Below, one piece after another: positions 48,421-57,675 of a DNA stretch of 64,000 nt (position 1 is the first letter of the stretch; each line of letters opens with the position of its first letter). This DNA is from Aureococcus anophagefferens. Its lineage: Eukaryota; Sar; Pelagophyceae; Pelagomonadales; Pelagomonadaceae. The stretch is from positions 831,168 through 895,167 of the forward strand of contig NW_008705561.1 in assembly GCF_000186865.1 (NCBI RefSeq), written 5' to 3'. The position numbers and the translations under genes are program-made. The notes under the pieces were generated by a model, which saw nothing but the letters and a program-made list of their open reading frames with translations, was not told where the DNA came from and made no database searches.

Positions 48421-50015
48421 AAGTGCTTGGGCTTGAGCGCCGGGTCCGCGGCCTCCGTGAGCGTCGCGTCGAAGGCCGACCCGAGCGCCGCGCGCGCGAC
48501 CCGGGCCGCCGTCTTGTCGCTCTTCGTCGCCAGCAGCGTCTCGACGAGCACGGCGCCGCCCGCGCGGCTGCCGAGGAGCGCGGCGCCGTAACTCTCGACG
48601 AGCTTCGACAGGTGCGGGAGCACGGCGGCGCGGAGCTCCGCGCGCCGCGTCGCGTCGGGCTTCTTCGACGCCGTCACGACCTTCTCCGTGCCCGGCACGG
48701 GCACCGCGAGCTCGTCGGCCTTCTTCGACAGCAGCTCGAGCTCGACGGGGTCGAAGTGCTTCGTCGCCGCCGTGCCGCAGAGGAGCCAGAGCAGGAGCTT
48801 CGACCCGTTCGGGTGGAGGCAGACCTCGAGGAGCGGCGGCGCGCCGCCGCCGCCGCCCGCGAGGTCGCCGAGCAACAGCTTGTGCGCGGCGACGGTGTCG
48901 TCGACGACGTCGCAGAGCCGCAACACCGCGAGGTACGCGTGCGCGTGGCAGAGCGCCGCGCAGACCTTGCCCTTGAAGCCCTTGAGCAGCTTCTTGCGCG
49001 TCTTCGCGTCGGCGTAGGTCGCGAGGCCCGCGACGGCCAAGGCGCCCCGGCGCGTCGACACGACGTGCGCCGCGCCGTCGGCCGCGCGGCCCGCCATCGC
49101 CCGGAGGCGGTACGCGTCGCCGGGCTCGCACGCCTCGACGTACTCGAAGAGCAGGTCGTGGGACAGGTGGAGGTGCACGAGGGCCTTGTCGCAGAGGCGC
49201 GCGAGGGCGCGCTCGACGCCGTCGAGCACGCGGCCCTTGCGCGTCGCGTTCGCCGCGAGCACGTCTTTCAAAGAAGAGCCGGCGCCCGTCTCCTTGGCGA
49301 AGAGCGCGAACTCCGTGCCGAAGAGCTCGGCCCGCAGGGACGCCGCGTCCTGCTTCGACACGCTCTTGAGCGCGGCCTCGGCGACCTTGGCGCCCGTCGC
49401 GTGCGTCGCGAGCTTCGCGAAGCCGCCCTCGAAGCTTTTGAAGAAGACGCGGCGCTCGTCCTTGACGTGGCGCAGGAGGCAGAGCGCCACGTGGCGCGCG
49501 TAGGGCAGCTTCGCGAGCTCGAGCATGCGCGGGCCGAGCTCCGCCGCGATCTTCGCCCGCTGCTTCGCGTCGCCCCACTGGATGAGCGACTGGACGACGC
49601 GCGCGGCGTCGTGCTTGAGCGACGCCTCGTAGAGCTTGCCGTCGAGCGCCTTGAGCGCGCCGGAGATGGTCTTCGACCGCTTCGCCGGGTCGAGGGCCTT
49701 CTCCCGGAAGACGTTCCAGAGCTTGACGCTCTCGCTCACCTCGCCGCCGCGCACGGTGGTGACCTTGAGCGCCTTCTTCCCTCCGAGCGGCACGGCCGCG
49801 GGCTCCTCGCGGCGCCGCTTGACGGCCTTCTTCTTGTCCGTGGACACGACGCCCTTGGCCGACGGGGCCGTCGCGAAGCTCCCCTTCTGCGGCAGGTGCG
49901 TCTTGGCGCGCTGCATCTTCGCGCCGCCGCCGCCCTTGCCGCCCTTGCCCCGGCCCTTGCCGCGGCCGCCGCCGCCGCCGCCGCGGCCTTTGCTGCCGGA
50001 CTTCGGGCCGCCCAT
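47895..50015 (-). CDS. PUM3: PUM3/Puf6-like nucleolar RNA-binding protein
   Basis: 706 residues, no intron. After a Gly/Lys/Arg-rich start (KGRGGGGGGRGKGRGKGG), the core has Pumilio-type helical repeats adapted to the Puf-A family: LYEASLKHDAARVVQSLIQWG, LAKLPYARHVALCLLRHV, LATHATGAKVAEAALKS. It continues with a CPL-like C-terminal domain (LLEVCLHPNGSKLLLWLLCG, VESYGAALLGSRAGGAVLVETLL). Several poly-Asp tracts (about 48240-48420) are encoded by GAC runs. Puf6/PUM3 acts in 60S ribosome assembly and mRNA repression (family knowledge). Confidence 0.88.
48180..48420 (-). repeat. GAC/GTC trinucleotide tracts encoding poly-Asp
   Basis: Several uninterrupted trinucleotide runs within the PUM3-like coding region; each keeps frame and yields 5-12 Asp in a row. 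Confidence 0.9.
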
Positions 50016-50213
50016 GGTGGGAGGGGTTTGCGCTTCTCTTGCGTGCGTCTGGTGGTGCACGGCCCTGGACGCGCTGCTGCTGGACGACGCGGAGAGCTGC
50101 CGAAGAGCCGAGCTCAGCAAAACATCGCCAAGCCAACAGAGCAGCTTTGTGGCAGTGGAGATCGGCGGCCGCAGGCGTGCGCGGCGCCTGCTAGTTGCCA
50201 CCAAGCAGTCCAC

Positions 50214-52252
50214 ATGGAGCGCGCCGACAGCGAGCCCACGCTCGAGGAACCCGCGCAGCTCGAGCCGGCGTTGGCGCCGGAGGACGCCGCGCCGGGCCCC
50301 GCCGGCGAGCGCGCGCGCACGGACTCGGAGGTCGAGGCCCTCCGCGACGGCGACGGCGACGACGCGCCGCGCCTGGGCTTCGAGGCCGCCGCGACGGGCG
50401 TCGAGTGGCGCGAGGGCGACGCCGTCGAGGTCTTCTACCGGACGCTCGAGGACGGCAACGGCGGCTACTTCCCGACGGCGTCGCCCAGCGACTGCCTCCG
50501 GAGCCCGCGCGTCGCGCGCACGGACTGCTGGGTGCCCGCCGTCGTCGTGCGCGACTACCAGGGCTGGCGCGACGAGCGCGTCGTCGTGCGCCACACGCAC
50601 GAGCACTGGCGCGACGCCCGGGGCCAGCGGCTCGACATGCGCGACGAGGCCAACGCGGTCCAGCGCTTCGCGCCGGCCCGCGTGCGGCCCGCGGCCGGTT
50701 TGGGCTTCCCGAGCCGCACGCGCGCGTCCCTGGGCCTCGTGCTCGTGCGCTGGGGCGGCGAGGAGCAGCCCGAGTCCTGCGACGGCACGCACGCGGGCGG
50801 CTGGGGGCCGTCGGGCGCCGTGCCGAGCCACACGTACGCCGCGGGCCTCATGGAGGCCATCCACGGCCGCGTGGGCACGTCCTACGAGGCCGTCACGGCC
50901 TACGTCGCATCGACGGACGACCTGCGGTCCCTCTGCGAGCGGCGGCTCCTGGACCTCGTCGCCGGCTGCGACCATTACGGCGCGCTGTACCTGCTCTGGC
51001 CGACGCAGTTCGACGACGGCACCGCGGGGCGGCCGGGCATGGTGCCCGCGTCGCCCTTCTTCGACCTCATGCAGCGCCTCGAGGGGGCGGGCATCCCGAG
51101 CCGCTTCCCCCACGCGGCCCACGTCTACCGGACCCTCGTGTCCAAGGAGTGGACGAGCCATTTGGGCGCCGTCGGCGCGCTCGCCGTGCCGCCGACGACG
51201 CGCGTGAACCTGAGCGCCATCGAGCGCGACGCCGAGGGCGCCGCGCGGCGCGCCGTGGATGCTTTGAAGGTCGTCGGCCGCGACTTCAAGGCGCGGCGGC
51301 CCAAGGACGGCGGCGCGAAGCCGTGGGCGCCGGGGCGGGACAAGAGTGATTCAAGATCGCTTCGACATGAGTGTTCCGCGCGCGCGCGTTCCGGAAAAAG
51401 CATCCACGCGTCGAGGCCGTTCCAAGAGATGATCGCTCGTCTAAAAATCAGCCGAAACGAGTGGGAAACGACCGAGATAGGAGCCTCCAAAGTTGGGCAT
51501 TTCGCACTCTTTTCCCGCCCAGGTGGACGCGCGGCGTCGCGAAGTTGGGCCACTCCTGGGAGGCCATCGACGTGCGCGCCTGGCGCGGCAAGGGCCAGCT
51601 GCGGGACGCGCTCCGGTCTCTCGCGCGGCAGCCGGGCTGCCGCGCGGACTACGTCTTCGTCCAGGAGTTCGTCGAGGCCGTCGGCGAGGTCCGCGCGTAC
51701 TGCGTCGACGGCAAGCTCGAGAAGCTCCTCTACACGCGCTTCGACGACCCCGACGCCGGCGACGAGCCCGTGGGCGAGGAGGACCAGGGCCGCTTCGTCA
51801 CCTTCTCCGAGCTCGAGCGGGCCGACGCGGTGCAGCAGTGGTTCCGCGGCGACGAGGCGCTCGCGGACGCCGCGGAGCGCGAGGTCCGGACGCTCGTCGG
51901 CCGCTGGCTCGCGTGGCTCCGGGGGTTGGACAGCGAGCCGCTGCCCTTCGTGCGCGTCGACGTCTTCGTCTGCGTCCACGACGACCCGGCGACGGGCGCG
52001 CCGAAGCTGTCCGTCGCGACGGGCGAGCTCACGGAGCTCGGAGCGTCGTTCCTCGGCTGGCGCGACGGCCCGCGCCTCGTCTTCGACGCGCTCCTGCGGT
52101 CCTGCTTCCGCGACCGGCCCTGCGAGGGCGGCGCCTACCCGCTGCCGGCCTGGGTCGAGCGGGACCTCGACGACGGCCGCAAGCGCGACCGCGGCAAGAA
52201 GAAGAAGCGGAAGACGCACGCGTCCCCGGGCGACGAGCCCGTCGCCGCCTAG
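50214..52252 (+). CDS. ATP-grasp-like protein of unknown substrate, split by an introner
   Basis: The exons 50214-51322 and 51523-52252 join CC|G TGG in phase 2 to 612 residues. The first third is acidic, then a beta-rich domain (DAVEVFYRTLEDGNGGYFP, VPAVVVRDYQGW). From about residue 290, PSRFPHAAHVYRTLVSKEW and, after the intron, DYVFVQEFVEAVGEVRAYCVDGKLE resemble the nucleotide-binding and catalytic lobes of ATP-grasp ligases, ending with a strand containing RVDVFVC. The last 25 residues are basic. Substrate and partner are unknown. Confidence 0.6.
51331..51522 (+). mobile_element. introner element copy 5, functions as a GT-AG intron
   Basis: 192 bp; intron 51323-51522. Target duplication GTGGGCGC (51323-51330, donor side) versus GTGGACGC (51523-51530, exon side), one mismatch. 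TIRs: GGGCGGGACAAGAGTG / CACTCTTTTCCCGCCC. Acceptor CCCAG belongs to the element. Core is reversed relative to the gene. Confidence 0.94.
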
Positions 52253-52295
52253 GGCTGCCCATAACCGGTCGATCGATGTTACTGCGGAGTTTCGC

Positions 52296-53924
52296 TTACG
52301 TTCCACTAGTGGCCAAGTTTCCAGGGCGTCCCCTGGCGTAGTGATGGTTTCGTCTGACACACTGCTGTCGTCGGGTTTCATCCGCCAACGCCAAGAGGGC
52401 GTCGACGCCGGCTCGAAGGCGGTCCAGGCAGGCCTCGCCGACGTACTCCGGGAGCGAGATGCGCACGCACAGTTGACCGTCGAACGCGAAGCAGGGCACC
52501 TCGACGGCGTGCGTATTCCACAGGTAATCGTGGACGTAGGTCTTGAGTTTCTTGAGCCGGATACCGCCTAAAGGCCGGCCCCCTCTGGGGCCCTCCGGAA
52601 CGAGACCAGAGGGGTCCGCCGGAACGAGACTGAGCAGCCTGTCCATGGGCAGGAAGACGGACGCCATCGAGACGCACATGCTCTCGGAGACGAGCGGCGG
52701 CGAGCCCCAGTGCAGCGCGAGGGAGTTGAGCCCGGGCGCGTTGCTCAGGACCTTGGGCAGCATCTTCGCCCGGTGAGCGAGGAACGCGGGCTCGCGGCGC
52801 CGCGCGATGGCGACGCAGAGCGGCAGCACGATAAAATTCGCATAGTCGCGCGTCGCCTCGTCGTAGAGGCCGCGCGTCAGGTGGTCGATGCGGTAGCTCG
52901 GCGACCCCGTGTCGAACCAGGAAGCGTCGATCCAGGGCGCAAGGGGCCGGGACCCGAGGATGAGCGCGCCGGACGGTCGCGGCGCGTAGAGCCATTTATG
53001 GAAGTTCACGGCGTAAAAGTCCGCGCCGATGTCGTCGACGTCGAGGTCCGGCAACGATCCCGGCGCGTGGGCGCCGTCGACGAGGCAGGGGATCCCTTTC
53101 TCGTGGCAGATTCGGACCATCTCCTTGACGGGGAAGAGCACTGACGGCTTCGAGCTCACGTGGTCGAAGACCGCGAGGCGCACGGGGCCTTTTTTCGCCG
53201 CGGCGTCGAGTTCGTGCGGGAGATAAGTGAGGATCGTGGCGGCTGATTCAAACCACTTCGCGCTGAGCTTGATGGTGTGGAGCGTCGCGCCCGCGCGCTC
53301 GCACAGGTCCGCGAGCGCGTCGTCCACGGAGTGGTAGCGCACGTTCGTCGTCACGACGACCGGCGGTCGAGTGTCGGGAGTTTGAGCGTCGGAAGCCGGC
53401 CTTCCACGCCCACGAGCGGGCGCGGCGGCGGGCGCGAGCGAGCACGCTTTCAGCGCCGCGAAGATGCCCACGGACACGTTCTCCACGAAGTGGAGCCGCG
53501 CGGGGTCGCGGCAACCCACGTAGCTCGCGACAGTATCTTCCGCGCGCGCGACGAGCGCCGGCGCGACGGCGCGGTGCCACTCCATCGGCTGGCGATTCGC
53601 CATCTCGTCGACGGTGCGTTTCAGCGCGAGCGCGCCGACGCAAGGGCCGCTGCAGCCGCCGTGGTTCAAGAAGGTCGTCTTTGCGGTCGACGCGAAGGGG
53701 AATTTGTGCGAACCCTCCTGTGCGAGGAGCCGCCGCTCCTCCTGCTCGATCTCCACCACGGCCGCCGCGGCGGCCCGGTCGTCGCGATCCAGGGTCACGT
53801 AGTCCGCGACGTGCTCCACGACGTTTTCCGGAAGTCGTATGAGGTTGCTCCGCTCGCAGCCGTTGCCCGTGAAGAGCAGCGAGAGCTGGTCTTGCTGGTT
53901 TCCATGCCAAAGCATGGACGCCAT
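52296..53924 (-). CDS. class V (PLP) aminotransferase, isopenicillin-N-epimerase/cysteine-desulfurase-like
   Basis: 542 residues, one frame. After ~80 lead residues, the fold-type-I pattern begins at FASTAKTTFLNHGGCSG. It continues with LHFVENVSVGIFAALKA, LAVFDHVSSKPSVLFPVKEM, IPCLVDGAHAPGSLPDLD (PLP-binding Asp/His) and FYAVNFHKWLYAPRPSG, with the Schiff-base lysine in FHKW. The last ~30 residues diverge from the family. Possible roles: C-S or amino-group chemistry on a small molecule; not a canonical NFS1. Confidence 0.87.
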   Translation of the reverse strand: MASMLWHGNQQDQLSLLFTGNGCERSNLIRLPENVVEHVADYVTLDRDDRAAAAAVVEIEQEERRLLAQEGSHKFPFASTAKTTFLNHGGCSGPCVGALALKRTVDEMANRQPMEWHRAVAPALVARAEDTVASYVGCRDPARLHFVENVSVGIFAALKACSLAPAAAPARGRGRPASDAQTPDTRPPVVVTTNVRYHSVDDALADLCERAGATLHTIKLSAKWFESAATILTYLPHELDAAAKKGPVRLAVFDHVSSKPSVLFPVKEMVRICHEKGIPCLVDGAHAPGSLPDLDVDDIGADFYAVNFHKWLYAPRPSGALILGSRPLAPWIDASWFDTGSPSYRIDHLTRGLYDEATRDYANFIVLPLCVAIARRREPAFLAHRAKMLPKVLSNAPGLNSLALHWGSPPLVSESMCVSMASVFLPMDRLLSLVPADPSGLVPEGPRGGRPLGGIRLKKLKTYVHDYLWNTHAVEVPCFAFDGQLCVRISLPEYVGEACLDRLRAGVDALLALADETRRQQCVRRNHHYARGRPGNLATSGT

Positions 53925-54641
53925 GCTGTGGCAAATCTCGATGCCTCAAGGTGCAAGCGCTGAGGAGGGGGGGGTTTGCTCCGTAGTGGCGCCCCGGCCG
54001 ACCCCTCCAGCGCAGCGACGCGGTACTCGAAAGTCACGATCTTGAGCGCGATCGAACCTTCATAGTACCGTCGACTAGGAAACCAAGGGGCACGTCCAAC
54101 ACCATCGATGGTGGCGAGATCGGCTGTGCCGGATTTGTCCGTAGGAGCGCGGTGGACGAGCGAGGCCCGTAGGGTGGATTTTGGACCGACACCGAAACGG
54201 CGTCTCCGGAACTCACCAACCGTCCAGGGCGACGCCAGGGGTCATGGGGCGTCGCCCCGACCACAAAAAGCGACCGTTCTGCACCTATACGCAGCGCATG
54301 GCTGGCGCGTATACGCGCGTATTCGTACGTAGGCGGTCCTTTTTCGAGGATATTGTGCCGAGATCGTCGAGTTAGAAAGAGCTTGCTTCACGCGAGCGTA
54401 GCCACCGGACCTCTCCCGGCGCATGCAAAAAAGAGTGACTTTAGACGCCGCCGTCGCGCGACGGCGCCGACCTTGCCGAAGCAACCCCCCCCATGCTGAG
54501 GTCGATCGTGAGTTGCCGGCCCTTGACGACTTGAGCTCTGGGCTCGCGTCGCGTGTTCTCACCGCGCCCGCGCGACGTCGGCCCGGTCGCGCGGACACCG
54601 CGCAGCACCGCACCACGGCGCGCCAGGTCCGAACCGAGCCG
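53925..54641. other. 717 bp between aminotransferase and TLC genes
   Basis: Divergent upstream region of unusual length for this window. Nothing coding is recognised; composition is less GC-rich around 54280-54430 (CGTATACGCGCGTATTCGTA alternation). Confidence 0.5.
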
Positions 54642-55403
54642 ATGGGTGGCGTCCACGCCGCGTGGCTCGTCGCCGCGTGGTGCGCCGTCATCTTCGCCGT
54701 CTTCGGCGCCGTCTACTGCGTCACGCGCGTACACGCCGACTTCAAGGAGAAGCCGGCGCTGGCGGCCATGAACATCACGCACATGCTGCCCATCGTCGCC
54801 CTCTGCTACTACGGCGTGCTCGGGTACCGCGCGCGGCCGGATGAAATCGAGCGGCGCATGTACGAGTACGACGGCGACGCGGAGATGATCTGCGTCGTGC
54901 AGATCGCGCTGCAGGTCTTCGTGACGACGATGGCGCTGTCGACGCGGGACAAGAGCCTCTTCAAGCCCGAGCTGCTGGGCCACCACGCGACGACGGCCGC
55001 GCTCATGGTGCTGTGCCTGCGGGGCACGTTCGCGCACAGCTACCTCGCGGTCTTCTTCGGCGTCACGGAGCTGTCGACGATCCCCCTCAACGTCATGGAC
55101 ACGCTCAAGAACTTCAAGGGCCTGCGCAAGAAGCACCCGACGCTCGACTTCGCGTCGAAGCTCTCGTTCGCGGTGTTGTTCCTGTCGCTCCGCGTGGGCC
55201 TGAGCTCCAAGGTGAGCGTCGAGTTCCAGGCGGATTTGTACGAGCTCTGGCAGGACGACCGCGCCGCGTCCGTGGGAACCTGCGCCTTCATGTCCGTGGC
55301 GAACCTCTTCGTCTGCGCGCTCCAGCTCTACTGGGCGTCGCTCATCGTCAAGGGCCTCTACAAGATCGCCACGGGGCAGGACAAGAAGGGCAAGGAGGAG
55401 TAA
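54642..55403 (+). CDS. TLC (TRAM/LAG1/CLN8) domain membrane protein
   Basis: 253 residues with six to seven helices: WLVAAWCAVIFAVFGAVYCV, MLPIVALCYYGVLGY, AEMICVVQIALQVFVTTMAL, then the TLC signature FKPELLGHHATTAALMVLC followed by YLAVFFGVTELSTIPLNVMD, with the conserved His pair and Glu. A basic C-terminus (KKGKEE) resembles ER-retention tails. TLC proteins include ceramide synthases and membrane-fluidity regulators; whether this one is enzymatic is unclear. Stop is 18 bp from the convergent K+ channel stop. Confidence 0.87.
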   Translation: MGGVHAAWLVAAWCAVIFAVFGAVYCVTRVHADFKEKPALAAMNITHMLPIVALCYYGVLGYRARPDEIERRMYEYDGDAEMICVVQIALQVFVTTMALSTRDKSLFKPELLGHHATTAALMVLCLRGTFAHSYLAVFFGVTELSTIPLNVMDTLKNFKGLRKKHPTLDFASKLSFAVLFLSLRVGLSSKVSVEFQADLYELWQDDRAASVGTCAFMSVANLFVCALQLYWASLIVKGLYKIATGQDKKGKEE

Positions 55404-55421
55404 GGTCGCACGCGGGGCTCC

Positions 55422-57401
55422 CTAGCAGGCGCAGAGCGAGCCCGCGGCGCCGGGGTCGTTCTCGTAGAAGACCTTGGCGGACGCGGAGATGCGCGTGAGG
55501 AGCGTCTTGAGGGGCTCCTCGACGTGGGGGAGGACCGCCGTCTTCCACGCGTCGGGCCCGGCGTGGAGCACGGCGTAGTCGACGAAGTGGGCGTCCGCGC
55601 GGAGCCGCGGGCTCGCGTACTGGAACGCCGCGGCGTCCTCGCCGACGGCGATCTCGCAGAGGGGCTGCGTGTCCTTCATGGCGTCGGACACGTCCTTGAG
55701 CTTGTGGGGGTCCGACGACACGGCCTGGTAGCACTCGACGAGGTCGCCCGTGTTGAAGAGGAGCGACGTCGTCGACGGGCCGCGCGCGAGGCGCGACGGC
55801 CGCTTGTGCTGGACCTTCATCTGCTTCACCTTGCGGATGAGGGCGCTGAAGACGCGCGCCCACATGACGGGCATGCGCTCCTCGGGGAAGTCGCGCAGGA
55901 TCTCGAACAAATTCTCCTTGGCGAGGCGCTCGACCTCGACGTAGTTGAGCGCGCGCATCATGAGCACGAGGCGGAGCTCGCCGACGAGGAAGAAGTCCAA
56001 GTTCAGCGCCATGCCCGACGTGTAGATGCGGCCGTCGGAGCCGATGACGCCCTGGTTCGCGATGATGAGCAGCCGGTCCTCGTAGATGAGCTCCTGGGGG
56101 CAGAAGAGGCGCCGCGTCATGCGCTTGAAGAGCGCGAGCCGGAAGTTCGACGACCGGTGCTGGAAGTACTTGATCGCCGTGAGCCGCTTCGCCGAGATCT
56201 CCTCGCAGAGCACGCCCTGGAGCTCCGGGCTCAGGAACTCGATGAGGTCGCTGTAGCCGATGCGCCGCTCCATCTCCTCCGTCTGGAAGAGGAACGACCG
56301 CACGGACGCGGCGACGGGCCGCGTGATCGCGAGGTCCACGAGCATGTTGTTGATCTGGTCGTAGAGCTGCTGGTGCTCGATCTTCTTGATGTCGAGCGTC
56401 GACGTGATGGCGCAGACGGCGCCGATGATGTAGGCCCACATGAACCCGCCTAGAAACATCATGACGATCATCAGCGCGTACTCGGAGATGTTCTGCGCGA
56501 GCACGTCGCCGTAGCCCACGGTCGTCAGCGTCATGATCGCGAAGTAGAGCGAGATGACGTACTGGTGCTTCGGGTTTTTGATGTTCCACTTGGGCAGCGG
56601 GTTGTCGTCGTCCAAACCGTCGCCGCGCACGAACGCCGTCATCCACGAGTTGCCAAAGCCGGAGCTCGACGCGTTCGCCGTGTAGCCCCAGAGGCAGGCC
56701 ATCCAGTGGCAGGCGATGACCGCGAGGATGACGAACCCCCAGAGCTGGATGATGCCGTAGGACACGCTCATGTCCGCGCGGTAGCGGTTGATGAGCCGCG
56801 ACGACCGCATGATCCGCAGGAGCTTCGCGAGGCGGAGCAGCCGCAGGAGCCGCGCCGCCGCCAGGTCCCCCATCGCGGGGAACATCATGCCTAGGGCGCC
56901 AAAGGGGATGGACGAGAAGAAGTCGAGGCAGAAGTAGCCCTTGAGGTAGTGCGCGACGATGCGCTTGTGGTTCCGGACCCACGTCAAACCCTTCTCCTTG
57001 GGCAGCTGGTAGTGGAGGAAGAACTGGAGGGCGACGTCGCAGAGGAAGATGGCGTTGACGAACATGTTCACGCCGAAGAGCGCCATGTAGTCGTTGACCT
57101 TGTCCTCGTCCGTCACGAAGCCGACCTCCGCGGGCGTGACGACGGCCGTGTAGACGAGCGCGAAGCAGAGCACGACGTCCCAGTTCTGGACGTGCTTGTT
57201 CTTGTCCGGCGCGATGGTCCAGGAGCCGGCCTCCGTGTGCTTCATCTGCTTCGCCGCCTCCTGGGCGGCGCTGACGTCCGACGCCGCCGTCGGGCTCTTC
57301 GGCCCGAGGTCCGGCCGGTCCCCCTTCTCCACGTTCATGATCTCGAGGTTCTTCGCCGTGAGGTCGCTGGGCTTCTCCGTGGGGGTCACGAACTGGACCA
57401 T
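55422..57401 (-). CDS. voltage-gated K+ channel with C-linker/cyclic-nucleotide-binding-like domain (EAG/KCNH or CNG type)
   Basis: 659 residues from ATG 57401. S1 VQNWDVVLCFALVYTAVVTP, a charged S4 (ARLLRLLRLAKLLRIMRSSRLI), S5 and the pore with the selectivity filter TLTTVGYGD mark a K+-selective channel. S6 (MMFLGGFMWAYIIGAVCAI) is followed by a C-linker (YDQINNMLVDLAITRPVAASVR) and a beta-rich domain (EDRLLIIANQGVIGSDGRIY) that is only loosely like a cyclic-nucleotide pocket; the usual ligand arginine segment is not evident. Intracellular N-terminus of ~75 residues. Confidence 0.92.
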   Translation of the reverse strand: MVQFVTPTEKPSDLTAKNLEIMNVEKGDRPDLGPKSPTAASDVSAAQEAAKQMKHTEAGSWTIAPDKNKHVQNWDVVLCFALVYTAVVTPAEVGFVTDEDKVNDYMALFGVNMFVNAIFLCDVALQFFLHYQLPKEKGLTWVRNHKRIVAHYLKGYFCLDFFSSIPFGALGMMFPAMGDLAAARLLRLLRLAKLLRIMRSSRLINRYRADMSVSYGIIQLWGFVILAVIACHWMACLWGYTANASSSGFGNSWMTAFVRGDGLDDDNPLPKWNIKNPKHQYVISLYFAIMTLTTVGYGDVLAQNISEYALMIVMMFLGGFMWAYIIGAVCAITSTLDIKKIEHQQLYDQINNMLVDLAITRPVAASVRSFLFQTEEMERRIGYSDLIEFLSPELQGVLCEEISAKRLTAIKYFQHRSSNFRLALFKRMTRRLFCPQELIYEDRLLIIANQGVIGSDGRIYTSGMALNLDFFLVGELRLVLMMRALNYVEVERLAKENLFEILRDFPEERMPVMWARVFSALIRKVKQMKVQHKRPSRLARGPSTTSLLFNTGDLVECYQAVSSDPHKLKDVSDAMKDTQPLCEIAVGEDAAAFQYASPRLRADAHFVDYAVLHAGPDAWKTAVLPHVEEPLKTLLTRISASAKVFYENDPGAAGSLCAC

Positions 57402-57480
57402 GGAGGGCGCGTGGCCGTCCAAACGGCGGACGAAATCGGCAGAGGCAGCCCTCGCCCGGGCCGCAATCGATGGATCTCTG

Positions 57481-57675
57481 ATTTTTCAACAACAGGAATG
57501 CCGTTCATGCAGACTTCATAATGCCGTTAATGCAGACTTCAACAATTATCCGGTCCTAGGCGAACCAGGCGCCCGCCTCATTTTTCAACAACAGGAATGC
57601 CGTCATGCGTGGCCTTCAACGGCAGACTTCAAGGGCATTATCCGGGGTCCTAGGCGAACCAGGCGCCCGCCTCCA
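57481..57675. repeat. 100 bp tandem duplication over a gene 3' end
   Basis: ATTTTTCAACAACAGGAATG occurs at 57481 and 57581; the two copies also share GTCCTAGGCGAACCAGGCGC, the reverse complement of the last codons and stop of the glycosidase-like gene (57650 onward). The outer copy is a stop-codon-containing fragment outside the gene. Confidence 0.9.

Noticed and set aside
46803..52571. A 1,922-codon open frame running across several genes
   Set aside because: It crosses the FkbM gene, runs antisense to PUM3 and through the ATP-grasp gene. Its bulk is Arg/Glu/Leu-rich, typical of shadow frames in very GC-rich DNA.
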